Below, in pieces: positions 10,594 to 20,951 of a stretch of 64,000 nucleotides of DNA. The stretch is from contig NC_082412.1 in assembly GCF_004011695.2 (NCBI RefSeq), positions 930,001 to 994,000 on the forward strand. Reading direction: 5' to 3'. Every line of letters starts with the position of its first letter. Positions within the stretch are counted from its first letter, which is position 1. Both the position numbers and the translations under genes were made by a program. The notes under the pieces are model-generated. The model did not search any database. It was not told where the DNA came from and saw nothing but the letters and a program-made list of their open reading frames with translations. The DNA comes from Ascochyta rabiei. Taxonomy: Eukaryota; Ascomycota; Dothideomycetes; Pleosporales; Didymellaceae.

Positions 10594-12240
10594 CTATCTT
10601 GCTGGACCCTCTAATGTGTTCCTCCTCGAAACTACTCTCGGGTCCCTCTTACCCATCGTGACCTCCAGTGCCTGAATCAAGGCCCTCTCATCGTACCTAA
10701 CAAAGTTCTCTCCTTCGTTCTTTCTCCCATACACTCTGATAGCTTCGATTCCGAGGCTCCTCAGCTCCTCCTTGTCGACAGCTGGTGTGCCAGGACCCGT
10801 GAGATGAACGATGTGGGTGACGTAATGTTTGTACGTGCTTATGGAAGGCGTCTCGAGAATACCCTTCGATTCAGCACCAGCTTTCGCAATCGCAGCCACA
10901 AAGTCCAACGCGGAGTAGGGGGTTGATGACGGTCCTGTTTCGCGATCGAGCGTTGAGTTGAGGATTAAGATTTTGTAACGGATCTGCGGGTTGCTGAGGG
11001 CTTCGCCGATGCCTTTCAATACGAGAGAGGGAACGATCGATGTGTAGAGGGACCCGATACTGTATATGACGGCTTGGGCCTCGTTCAAGGCGTTGAGCAC
11101 CATAGGGTTTGCAGCGAGTCGAATTTCCTGGCCATAGGGGTTGATGTACCACAGTCTTTCGATTCGCGCGGGAAGCTCTTCCTCGTCGGCTTTGGAGAAA
11201 GTGATGTACTGCTTTCGTAGGGTGGGGAGGGAGCCGGGAAGGTTGGCGTCTTCGATGCGGTCGTGCTCTTCAACTTCGTCGTGAGAGGAAGATGCGGCAC
11301 CAAACTCCAGCGCTGTTGACATGGAAGGGTGGGATATTGAGTTTTGGCCGGTAATGATTTCACCGTTGGCTAGGCCGACCGAGATGTGATGCGTGAAGTT
11401 TGTGTTGATGGCGGGTAGGACGGAAGTATGGCTTGGTACTGAACAGATGCTGGAGAGGAGGTAGATGGCGGACTCGAACGAGCCAGTAAAGAGCCGTGCG
11501 CTGTAAGAGTTAGCAGCTGTACTGACATGATTGTGGAGCACTTTTCAAAGTGGTCGATGAGAAACCAAAGGAGTACGTCGAGTCTCCAGCACTCACCCGG
11601 TCAAGAACAGATTGCCAATGCTGGCACCTGAGAAGTCGAACGTCGATGATGGTCTACGACGCTTGATGATCTCAAAGGCCACATGGTTGAGGATCGAACG
11701 TATCAGTTCTTTCTTCGCCGTTGAGATGTTCATCCAGAGTGCGTGCTGCGCTTCCACGATCTGGATCCACTCTTGCTTTGCCGATATCTGCTCTTTCGGC
11801 AGACGGTGGTTGAAGAAAGCTTTGATGGCTGCTTCTTCGCTGTCGTCGTTGTCTGGGTCATCTGGGATCAAACGCACGAGACGGCCTGGTGAAGGTGAGC
11901 GTTGCATTCAGAACACCACTGGCTCCGAGACACACATACTTCGCACATCACCTATTCCTGTTGCGCGTCAGCCGCGTTACTTTCAAGTTGTGCAATACCT
12001 ACCTGGGCCACCAAAGACGCGTATCAGCTCAGAGGAGCTCCCGCCATTGTCACTGATAGGAATCACGTAGCTCAAAGGGCACCTCTTGTCTTCTCGCACC
12101 GTTTCGAAGACATCGACAAGGTTGTTGGCAGCACTTCCTCCAGAGAAGACGACCAGCCCTTTGGCCCTGACAGCGCCGTTGGCGGTTGTGGTTGAAGTGC
12201 TGCTGTTCAGGGTTAGAAGAAAATCCGGAGCAGAAGCCAT
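10594..12240 (-). CDS. CofD/YvcK-family protein (2-phospho-L-lactate transferase-like)
   Basis: Three exons (12240-12003, 11885-11597, 11500-10594) with introns of 117 and 96 bases give 477 residues. The N-terminus carries the Rossmann-type GLVVFSGGSAANNLVD loop and the ISDNGGSSSELIRVFGGPG motif that define the CofD/YvcK family; FDFSGASIGNLFLTG and, later, EAQAVIYSIGSLYTSIVPSL complete the typical fold. CofD makes coenzyme F420 in archaea and actinobacteria; YvcK in Bacillus is a UDP-sugar-binding morphogenesis and gluconeogenesis factor. Fungi carry such genes but do not, as far as I know, make F420, so a YvcK-like role is the more likely and the true function is open. An acidic low-complexity insert (ASSSHDEVEEHDRIED) sits around residue 245. 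Intron phases 1 and 2 join correctly. Confidence 0.85.
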
Positions 12241-12733
12241 GATGACGCAAGAGGGTCTGGCGACGTGAGAGTGACCACAGAGGTCCTTGTTCGCTTATAT
12301 CAGGACATGTTGTAGGGACAGAGTGTTGCGTTGGAGCATGGCAAGATAGGCTCACATGCTCGCTTGTGGCTAGGGAAAGAGTCATGCACACTAAGCGGTC
12401 CCTTAGGGCAGCAACCACACCCTGCTGGATTAGGCAATATTTCGCACTTTGGTGGTTGGTGTTGCACGGCAGTGGGGTGGGTTCGACAAAGTGTTTTTGT
12501 ATTCTTGGTTTGAGGATTTTGTACAGAGCGAATCCTCAGCTCGAACGCACGATAAGAGTACAAAGTAACGCCCTCGTTCCTGCCGTGCAGGTAGCTGTCT
12601 CTCCGACGTGGCGTTGCGTCTGGTAGACGAATACAGCAGATTCAAGCCCAGGTGCAGGCCAGACGTCTCCTCCCACACTGCACGAGAAGGACGACAGGCA
12701 GCCTTCTTCCTCTGCTTACCCCTCTTGAACCGC

Positions 12734-12764
<31 letters not shown>

Positions 12765-12800
12765 TCTCACTCTCACACACACTCTCTCGCTGCATGCGGT
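12241..12800. other. Intergenic region with CT microsatellite
   Basis: Lies between the CofD-family start and the stop of the small probable complex I gene. Apart from the CT-rich repeat at its right end I see nothing coding. It must contain the promoter of the CofD-family gene. Confidence 0.6.
12733..12788. repeat. CT/CA dinucleotide microsatellite
   Basis: Mostly perfect CT units interrupted by a few CA units. It lies just 3' of the complex I-type gene, in its probable 3' untranslated region. Confidence 0.9.
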
Positions 12801-13133
12801 CTACGACTGTTCGGCGGCAGCAGCCTCCTCACGCTCCTTCCTCCGTGCTCTCTTCTCGAGCAATGTGTCGCGTCGGTCGGCCAGGTACTTGAACTGTCGG
12901 TGCTCGACGCCCATCAGCCAGTAGCCAAAGCTGCCGCCAATGCCAGCATAGACGGGGTAGACCCAAAGCGACTCGCGGTTGAAGAGCGGGCGCATCTCAA
13001 TGCCGAGCTGCCAGAGTCGTGCGGCGATGCCTGTGGGACGCAGCCGTGGTTAGCAAGCGCTGCGCAGACCAGACCAGACAGTGGACGTCGGGTGCCTACC
13101 GAGACCGCTCCAGAACAGGACCTTGTGGACCAT
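12801..13133 (-). CDS. Small mitochondrial membrane protein, probable complex I accessory subunit
   Basis: Exon 1 (13133-13100) encodes only MVHKVLFWSGL plus one base; a 69-base intron separates it from exon 2 (13030-12801). The 87-residue product has the block GIEMRPLFNRESLWVYPVYA and a single membrane segment around YAGIGGSFGYWLMGV, then a charged Arg/Glu/Lys-rich tail ending EREEAAAAEQS. I recall this arrangement from fungal proteins annotated as the 14 kDa subunit of NADH:ubiquinone oxidoreductase, which would place it in the inner mitochondrial membrane as a supernumerary subunit. The assignment rests on memory of that annotation. The start lies 417 bases from the divergent Shg1-domain gene. 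Confidence 0.72.
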
Positions 13134-13550
13134 TGTGGCGTTGCGGGACCGTGTGCGTGCTCAAATCGGTGGGGAGGGGAGCTGCAATTGCAGAGGGTTA
13201 GGGTATGACGGCGTGGTGGTGTGGTCGCGATCTCTCCTCACGTCTGTCTGGGCCGGCGTCGCCCTGGCCGTGCTGCGCAGAGCTCCGGCCTGCCAAGCAA
13301 AACAAGAGCGTCACGTGCCATCGCGGTCTCGACGTCGACGTGATTGTGCCGGCCCAGCTTTCGCGATTACACCACCCCGGAGTCTAATCTCCTCACACGC
13401 CCACAGTCATGCGACCCCATGCACTCGCTTGCACATGACCGCTCTGCACCGCGCCTGACCTGGACTGCCTCCCGTCTCTAGCACGAGCATCCATACATCC
13501 ATCCGTCCATCCACCCACCCTGGCTCCCTGCAGCTGCACCTTCGCTTGCC
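13134..13550. promoter_or_regulatory. Shared divergent promoter region, complex I-type gene/Shg1-domain gene
   Basis: 417 bases between two start codons facing away from each other. The side nearest the Shg1-domain start is strongly C-rich with repeated CATCCATC units at about 13488-13520. No TATA box is evident. Confidence 0.6.
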
Positions 13551-15785
13551 ATGGCAGAAGTCGGCCGCAAACGCACGCTGGACGGCGACATCCCTGCCGC
13601 ACCCCGCAAGAAGCTGAGGCCCTCGGAGCTGCCTCTCTCGCAGACGCAGCGAACAGCCATTGACAACCTCGCGCACACGTTTCGCAAAAAGGGACATTAT
13701 GACAGCATTCGCAAGGACCTGTTGGCGCAGTTTGAAGCCAGTGTACGTCGAGTCGAGACTGCATAACCTCGTCCAACCCCAGGCTCTAATCTATACTTGC
13801 AGCCTGCCAAAGCCGACCTCCTAGCCGCCCTCGAGGAGCTTGTTGACCGCGAGACCGACCGCAACCCGTCCCTGCTGTCCAAAGACCCCAGAGTCGCCGC
13901 CACCCTCATTGAAGGCGCTGGCGAGCGCAGCGACATCTACGGCAAGATCACGCAAACGGTAAACTCCCTGCTCGACAAGTTGATCATCGAACAAGGCCTG
14001 CCCAAGATGCGCGAGCACCGTGTACAGGAAGTCGGCGCTGAAGCCGCAGCCGACGAGGAACGGCGCGGCAGCAAGACAGAAGATCAATGGGCGCAGGAGG
14101 CGGAGGACCGGCGAAAAGAAAGGGAAGCTGTGCTGGAGCAGGAGCGCGAGAGGGAGCGCGAGCGCGAGCGTGCAGAGAAGGCAAAGCGGGAGGAGCGCAA
14201 ACGTCGCCAAAAGGAAGAAGACGAGGCTCGCGAAAAGGCACGTCGGGAAGAGAAAGAGCGAAGGCGCAAGGAGCGTGAAGAGCAGCAAAAGGAAGACGAA
14301 GAGCGTCGACGAAAGAAGAGGGAGCGCATCGAGAAGGAGGAGGAAGAAGAGCGCGCAAGGATCAAGAAGGAGAGGGAGGAGCACGAGGCCAACCGAGAAG
14401 CTCGTCTCAAAAAGATCCGCGAAGAAGACCGCGAGCGAGAGAAGCGCCTTGAGGCTGAGCTGAGCCAGAGTCGTCCTGGGCGCAGTCGTGGAACTCGCGC
14501 ACGTAGCAGGAGCCGCGATCGAGACCGCGATCGAGGCCGAGACAGAGACCGTGAACGGGACCGCGACCGTGACCGAGATAGGCGCAGAAGCAGGAGTCGC
14601 ACCGTGTCACAAGATCGCACCGGGTCGATCAGACCCGAGGACATCAAAGTGGACGACGATCTGGCATTGCAACTACTACTACAAGAGAGTGAGGAGATGA
14701 AAAAGTCAAGACAACGGCCTGCACTTGATCGGTCTGAGTCGCTCGAGCCACCTCTGAAGAAAGCGCACCCTCCACGGGCACTTGTGCCACGGGATCCAGT
14801 GGCTGCGAGACTCACAAAATTTGACAGCAAGCCGCATTCCCCAGTCACCAAATCGCCAAGCAAGGAGCCCCCAACGCCTACGACACCTGCGCTTGTCAAT
14901 AAAGGCGAAGACACCCCTATGGAAGATGCACCACCAATTGGTAACTCGGCAAAGTCAGGATGGGACCGGCCACCGCCTCTGAAGACCGACAAGTCTCGCG
15001 GCCACTCGCGTTCACACAGCGTAGTGCAGAGTGCCAATGCCAGGAAGCGCAGCAGGAGCCGGTCAAGGTCACGCGGTAGCCGTTATGACAGGCGAGCCTC
15101 TATCGTTGAAGATGACCGCCGATCTCGCCGGGACGACGACAAACGCTCTCACAAGTCCCGGAATGATAGCAGACGGCGGGGCCACGATGAGCGTGATGAC
15201 AGGCGCCGTAGCCGATCTCGAGACACCCACATCAGCCGCCGCAGATCTCGAGTTTCACATAGCCCAGAGCCGCGACAGGATCGTGACCGTAAAACCTCTC
15301 GTTCACGATCTCGAGGCACGCATCGAATTCGCGAACGCTCCCCAGCTCGAAGTCGCCGCCATCACTCACGCTCGAGGAGCCCCGAGAACATCGATAGATA
15401 CGTGCCTCGGGGCGGCGAAAAGCGCGACGACAGCCGAGACCGCAAGCGCCCAGACAGCCGTGAACGAAAACGAGATGACAGCCGAAACCGAAAGCGAGGT
15501 GACAGTCGCGAACGCAAGCGTGATTCTAGTCGACCTCGCCGCCGCGATGACAGCCGAGACCGTCCACGCAGTTACAGGTCTCGTGAGTATGATCGCTGGG
15601 ATGCCAGAGACGGGTCTGCCAGGGATAATAGGGAGAGTAGGGGCGCTAGAGATGCTGGCGAGCGTAGCAGTCGTTTTCAGGACTCCGACCGTTACATACC
15701 TGGCAGTACTGGTGACGACGACAAAGATGCAGACCGTGATGACAAGCGGGATCGCAAGGAGAAGGGGAAGGAGAAGAGCAGGAGT

Positions 15786-15820
<35 letters not shown>

Positions 15821-15911
15821 TAGGGACCGAGACCGAGACCGGGATAGAGATACCCGAAGGCGTCGCAGTCGATCAAGAAGCCGAGATCGGGGAAGTAGAA
15901 GACGCCGTTAG
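13551..15911 (+). CDS. Shg1/BOD1-domain protein with long RS/RE/RD-rich tail (COMPASS-associated)
   Basis: Exons 13551-13742 and 13803-15911 join in phase 0 over a 60-base intron and encode 766 residues. Residues about 38-150 match the BOD1/SHG1 domain: FRKKGHYDSIRKDLLAQFEA, then TDRNPSLLSKDP and ITQTVNSLLDKLIIEQGLP. Yeast Shg1 is a subunit of the Set1/COMPASS H3K4 methyltransferase, so a nuclear chromatin role is likely. After the domain comes a long Glu/Arg/Lys coiled-coil (about 170-300) and then several hundred residues of RS, RD and RE dipeptides like those in splicing factors, ending in RRRSRSRSRDRGSRRRR. Yeast Shg1 is only about 140 residues, so most of this protein is fungal extension. 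The high-GC repetitive tail produces large spurious frames on both strands. Confidence 0.82.
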
Positions 15912-16933
15912 CTGGGTCTTCACGAAAGCAAAGTTCAGGCCCTGTATTACTAGCGAGATAAATACTTCTAATAGTGGGTATCACAGCTCCCACTTTGTAC
16001 CAATAGAGATAATCATCTCAGTATTCACAGCTGAACCTGCATATAGTGAAGGCCGGTAAGCTCCAAGAAGTGAAGGGACTACGCCACACTTGCCGTGGAA
16101 TGACCAACAAAGAAGCCAGACCTAGTCACATCAGCAAGTCTCCAAATAGTTTAGTTGATCTTGGTTCCAACAGCTCTTGTATGTCGGCAAGTATCTGAGG
16201 CGCAGCCTGAGCCATACATCTGCTATCTTGCGTCAGGCTCGAGACACACATGACGTCGCCGGTCACGGAAAATACCATGATGGCGCCACAAAAGCTGTGT
16301 TCATCAATTCAAAACCCCAGTACCTGTCATCTAAGCCGCACCAGACACCTCATCGACTTCGGTGATTTCTTCCAGAACCACATCAAACGCTATACGAAGT
16401 GGTTGATGCTGGTCGCTCATTGGACAAGCTAGCTCTCTGCAAGCGCCGGGGTCCACAACCTGTCACACCTCAGAAACCCACTTCTCAACACCAATTGGTC
16501 ACGCCTGCGCCTCACTGCACAACTAGAGGCAGAGTCATCCTACGGCGGGAGCTCCTCGAATCTCTGCTCGTGGATTTGCTCAGATGTCCGACGGATTACG
16601 GCGGAGAGCCAACCGGAGCGGAAGGCGGCTCGAAAGTAGCATGTTGGAGAGAGTCCTGGCCCTTTATTGTGCTCATGCATAGCTTATGCGGGTTTGACAT
16701 GACAGATATTAGCTCTAGGGGCCCTTCCTGATGCTGAGAGTCTACGTCTCGGTCTCTTTGTTTCGTTGTTCAGCCTCGCTGCCACGACAGCTTGTGAAGC
16801 ATTCAAAAGCGTCGTCCCTTTACTTCAGCCATTCCACATAACCACATTGATCGAGAGCACTCTAAACATAGCAGACTTGTTTTGGCTTTGTGTAGTCTAA
16901 GCGGAGGTGTGCATACCTCTAGTCAGGTACAAC
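15912..16933. other. Intergenic region
   Basis: About 1 kb between the Shg1-domain gene and the PLAC8 gene, both on the plus strand. A frame at 16399-16731 is open for 110 codons but has no recognisable domain. The region should contain the 3' end of the first transcript and the promoter of the second. Confidence 0.5.
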
Positions 16934-18277
16934 ATGGACCCTCGATACAACACCTACCCACAGCGACAGGCACAGCAGCCTCAGCCCCAAGTAGCACAAC
17001 GTCAGCACCAACGGTTCTCGTGGCAGGCTCCACTAGAGCCAGACACGATGCCATCAGCACAAAGGCTACCAAAACACCAGCAGCAGCCGGCGGTCAACAC
17101 CATAGCCCCCCAACATAGCAGGGGGTTCTCATACGCTCCGACTCCGATTGAGCATAATGGATCAGCCTACTATACATCATCATCGTCGGAAGACCCGGTC
17201 CATCCGTCATCACCGGTCTTCACACCTATTGATGATCGGCCGCAGTCCAGGTTCGACATGTTGAACACTCCAGCACGGCGCCAATCACAACGAGCTTACG
17301 CACCCTCGTCTCACCCACATGACGAAGACGCCCTTCTGTCACCGTCGTCACCGGAAGCCCAGACGCTGCCTTTCATGTTAGTCGAGTCATTAGTAGGAGG
17401 ACAGGACGTATCGACACCACAAACGCAGCAACCTGAACCAACACCACAGTCTCTAGTGCAACAAAGCAAACATGCGCGACAGATGAGCAATCTAGCACCT
17501 ATAAACACAACCTTCACACGACCCACGATGCCCGCAATTCCCCAAAGCCCACGCTCTGGCACAGAGCACCAGAAATCGCCAGGAGCGCTCCCCTACAAGA
17601 CCCCAATGTCGCCCATTTCAGCAGCGCCCATTCGGAAAGACACACCGAACTCATCCTACAACTCGCACACACGACACCAGCCATACCCAGACGAGCCATA
17701 CTCGCCACACAACTTCTCAACGCACAACCTCACGACACCGCACGCTATCTTCTCCCCTGATGCGGCCCACGGGCCTAACGGACTCGACTTCTCCCTGCAC
17801 CAACCGGGCCAAATCCGACACCCCAATATGGATGATGGCATGCAGCACACGTGGAAAACCAGCCTGTGCGCCTGCAACAGCGACGTATCAACCTGCCTGA
17901 CAGGACTCTTCTGCCCGTGCATCCTCAGCGGCCGCACCGCGCACCGACTGACACAAAAGAGCAAAAAGGCCGACGCCACAGACATGCTAGGCTACAGCAG
18001 CACAAACGGCCACTGCGTCGCCATGACGCTAGCATGCGGTGTCGGGCTGGGCTGGGTCTTCCCCCTGCTGCAGCGCACGCGCATCCGCCGCCTGTACAAA
18101 CTGCAGGGCAGCTGCGGTGACGATGTGCTCAAGGGTTGCTGCTGTTGCTGCTGTGTTGCGGTGCAGAACGAGCGCGAGGTGCGAGGGCGAGAGGAGAGCG
18201 CGAATCGGTGGGCGGGGCCGGCGAGTCGCGATGTCTACACCAGCGGTGCTGGGATGGAATATAAACCACAGAACTGA
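16934..18277 (+). CDS. PLAC8-domain (Cys-rich) protein
   Basis: Single-exon gene of 447 residues beginning MDPRYNTYPQRQ. Residues 1 to about 300 are disordered: rich in Gln, Pro, Ser and Thr, with many SP/TP sites. The C-terminal part (about 305-425) is a PLAC8 domain: WKTSLCACNSDVSTCLTGLF is followed by CPCILSGRTAHRL, a hydrophobic segment LACGVGLGWVFPLLQRTRIR, and the closing GSCGDDVLKGCCCCCCVAVQ. PLAC8 proteins are small Cys-rich membrane proteins linked to cadmium resistance in plants (PCR family) and to cell-size control; in fungi most are uncharacterised and may act at the plasma membrane. The run of six Cys near the end is striking but fits the family's terminal Cys cluster. An earlier non-ATG start is unlikely. 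Confidence 0.85.
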   Translation: MDPRYNTYPQRQAQQPQPQVAQRQHQRFSWQAPLEPDTMPSAQRLPKHQQQPAVNTIAPQHSRGFSYAPTPIEHNGSAYYTSSSSEDPVHPSSPVFTPIDDRPQSRFDMLNTPARRQSQRAYAPSSHPHDEDALLSPSSPEAQTLPFMLVESLVGGQDVSTPQTQQPEPTPQSLVQQSKHARQMSNLAPINTTFTRPTMPAIPQSPRSGTEHQKSPGALPYKTPMSPISAAPIRKDTPNSSYNSHTRHQPYPDEPYSPHNFSTHNLTTPHAIFSPDAAHGPNGLDFSLHQPGQIRHPNMDDGMQHTWKTSLCACNSDVSTCLTGLFCPCILSGRTAHRLTQKSKKADATDMLGYSSTNGHCVAMTLACGVGLGWVFPLLQRTRIRRLYKLQGSCGDDVLKGCCCCCCVAVQNEREVRGREESANRWAGPASRDVYTSGAGMEYKPQN

Positions 18278-18970
18278 AGGGTCGAGTGGCGAGATGTAGA
18301 TGGATTTTTTTCTGAGATTGAGAAGCGCGCACGTGAGCACCCTGATTTGCTGTTTGAATAGTCTCGACGATACCCATCAGTAGCGTTCTTTACGTGTTGT
18401 ACTTCCTGTTGTTTTAGCGAAATGTGTATAGATTTCGATATCCGAGAGATCCATGTCATGTCGTCAAGGGTGAATTTCACTCGTTACCTATGTTCGTTAT
18501 CACTTTACTTTACTCATATAACGCCAGTCTCTGTAGTGATGATGCTTGCCAGTATGCAAGAGATGACTGGAAAAGGGGCACATTTCGCTTGGTTAGGCAG
18601 TATGCTGCAGGAGCGTGTATGACCGCGGCGAAGCTGTCCTTTTCGTATGCGCTGTTAGTCGAATGAGTGCAAGCACGAGTGCGAAATACATATATGTGCG
18701 TCAGAACGGTTGGTCATTGTTGATACCAATGCTTGTCCACTGCCTGCTTCTCTTCGTCCACCTCGAGTTTCCCTTTTTCCGCGAGAAAACACCTGAAATT
18801 ACCTTACTTGCTTAGTGACGAAACAAACCGTCTCTGCGATATCCAGATGCTTCAAACAGATCATTGCATACATGACATGATCCGACTGAACCTAGTCCTC
18901 ATTCCCTTAAGAAAACGTTAGTCACAGCCTCCAAAAAACGTGAAAAGCAAAGAAATCCAACTGCAAGGGT
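18278..18970. other. Convergent intergenic region
   Basis: 693 bases between the stops of the PLAC8 and eIF2B delta genes. It is moderately AT-rich with only short open frames; nothing coding is recognised. Confidence 0.6.
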
Positions 18971-20488
18971 CTAGATGTTCGTACTTAATCGATGAACGAC
19001 GGGCACAGAGCTCGGCGGCAGGCCGCCGTACTCGGTGATGACCATGTCGATGTACTTCGCAGGCGTGACATCGTACAGAACCTGGAGGTGATGCAAACTC
19101 TTCGATTCCTCGATCCATCTCAACACATCCGAGGTGTCTGGCTTCTCTTCCTCTCCGGACGCAGCCTTATCGTCACTTCTGTTTGCGTTCCTGCTCGGCA
19201 GCATTGATTTGAGTGGGAGCAACTGTCGGCGCTCGGCTTCAGAGAGCAGTTCCTCGGCAGGTGCGACTTCGTTGCCGACGATGGAGTCGAGTGCGACTTT
19301 CTCAGTGAACTTTACGGACTGACAGAGCACAATAACGGGGAGGGAGTGCGCGCTTGCGAGCATCGATACGCTGGCTGTGCCGACGCGGGAGTATAAACGA
19401 CCGTTGGACATCATTGCGTGCGCGCCGAGGAAAACCTTGCTCGCGTCCTTGATGGCGTGGGACGCGCCAGTGATGAGGTAGTAGCGTACTTTGACGCCGG
19501 CGTTGGCGAGTTTGCGAGCTAGCTGCTTGCCCTCGAATAGTGGTTTCGAGTCGACGACGATGACGGAGAACGGAGTGCCGGCTTTGTGGGCGTGTAGGAT
19601 GGCTTGCTCGACGATAGAGCTCGATGCGTATGTTAGGATAACATCCCCTGGCTCAATCTTTGTGGCGGCGAGATCACGGATAAGCCTGTCAGCTGCTGTC
19701 ACGCGCTCGCGAATGAAGACATCAATCTCCTCCAACAGGTCTCGCTTTGCCTCTGCTTCTGGAGTAGAGGGGTCGATCTTGATGATGACGTCCTTCAACC
19801 ATCGGATGGCATTTCCCATGCTGATACTGAGCGGTCTGCAGCTTCTGAGGTATTCGATTTGTGGGCTCAGGTGGTGATTCGTCAGATGCCGCGCGAGACT
19901 GGTACCTGGTGGTGTATGATATGATTCGATCACGGCTTTGAAGGACAGAAGCATCGCCACCATACGAGCAGTACTGCCACAGATTGTGTAGCTGCTGTAC
20001 TGAAGTCCCAAAGAAAGGACTGCCGGGTGCACGTCTTTTGAAGCTCCAGTCATCGACTGTTGTTTTGGTTGACTGTACAAATGTCCGAAAAACAACCCAA
20101 TGCCAGCTTGTCTTGACTCTCTCTTGCTCTCCTTCTTGAGTTCTTTCTGAACCGGCACGTTTGACTGAGACGGTCTTCTCCGAATTGGCATAGGCCTCGC
20201 TTGATCATTCTTCGCACCTTGTTTGGACTCCTTCGTTTGCTTCTGTCCATCCTTAGACGACCCCTGCTCTTTTGAAGGCCCCGCTGGCCCTTTTTGCTGC
20301 GCTCTCCGTGCCTGCTTCTCTGCCTGCTTTTGCTTCTTTAGCTCTGCCGGAGAAAGCTTCTTTGGCGCGCCATCCTCGGCAGGCTTGGTGGTACTGGATT
20401 CTCCATTTGTGGTCGCAGCTGGTGTGTCCTGAGGCTGTGAAAAGAGTGCAGCAGGAGCAGGCGCTGCTTCTGCTGTCTGATCAGACAT
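18971..20488 (-). CDS. gcd2: Translation initiation factor eIF2B, delta subunit
   Basis: Regulatory subunit of eIF2B, the cytosolic guanine-nucleotide exchange factor for eIF2; with the alpha and beta subunits it senses eIF2 phosphorylation. A single exon encodes 505 residues. Residues 1-150 are a low-complexity Lys/Gln/Ala region (KKLSPAELKKQKQAEKQARR) typical of the delta subunit. From about residue 155 the IF-2B fold is evident: SSYTICGSTARMVAMLLSFK, then MGNAIRWLKDVIIKI, GDVILTYASSSIVEQAI, FSVIVVDSKPLFEGKQLARK, and the conserved LGAHAMMSNGRLYSRVGTAS followed by PVIVLCQSVKFTEKVALDSI. The protein ends near DMVITEYGGLPPSSVPVV, another family hallmark. No intron is needed. It is divergent from the Saf1-type gene. 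Confidence 0.95.
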   Translation of the reverse strand: MSDQTAEAAPAPAALFSQPQDTPAATTNGESSTTKPAEDGAPKKLSPAELKKQKQAEKQARRAQQKGPAGPSKEQGSSKDGQKQTKESKQGAKNDQARPMPIRRRPSQSNVPVQKELKKESKRESRQAGIGLFFGHLYSQPKQQSMTGASKDVHPAVLSLGLQYSSYTICGSTARMVAMLLSFKAVIESYHTPPGTSLARHLTNHHLSPQIEYLRSCRPLSISMGNAIRWLKDVIIKIDPSTPEAEAKRDLLEEIDVFIRERVTAADRLIRDLAATKIEPGDVILTYASSSIVEQAILHAHKAGTPFSVIVVDSKPLFEGKQLARKLANAGVKVRYYLITGASHAIKDASKVFLGAHAMMSNGRLYSRVGTASVSMLASAHSLPVIVLCQSVKFTEKVALDSIVGNEVAPAEELLSEAERRQLLPLKSMLPSRNANRSDDKAASGEEEKPDTSDVLRWIEESKSLHHLQVLYDVTPAKYIDMVITEYGGLPPSSVPVVHRLSTNI

Positions 20489-20951
20489 GGTCGGTTAATC
20501 ACGGAACTCGGCTCTCTTTTCCAAACGTGGCGCGTCGACAGGGTACGCTTTGCGTTGATGTGGTGGGGTAAATCTGGAGATCTCAAATGTTGGCTCTCCA
20601 AGCGGAAGGCGTGGTATCAAGTGATGCTCGTTTCCAGATCGAGTTTGGTACGGCAATCCAAGGCGTATTCTCAACACTGCGCTGGCGTCGCGGAATTTTG
20701 ATAGGAAGTCGTGAATTCTATTGACTCAGAAGGTCGCATTACGCCGTAACAGTACTAGTGGACTTGGCGGCCGCGTCCCACACTTTTCCCCCACTAGCGC
20801 CCCGCGGACGCTGCTATACGTCACTTTACATGCATCAGGGTCTGAACACAAGGCTGCAGCATTCCTATACATCTCCTGGCTGCAGCTCAAACGATGATTT
20901 GATTAACCTTTTGACTCTTCTCTGACTCAAGACCTCGAGACATTGATCGCC
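20489..20951. promoter_or_regulatory. Shared divergent promoter region, eIF2B delta/F-box gene
   Basis: 463 bases between two opposite starts. I see no strong TATA box or repeated operator-like site. Confidence 0.55.

Noticed and set aside
14084..15037. 317-codon Ser/Arg-rich frame on the minus strand
   Set aside because: Mirror image of the RS/RE-coding repeat of the Shg1-domain gene, which has the real domain on the plus strand.
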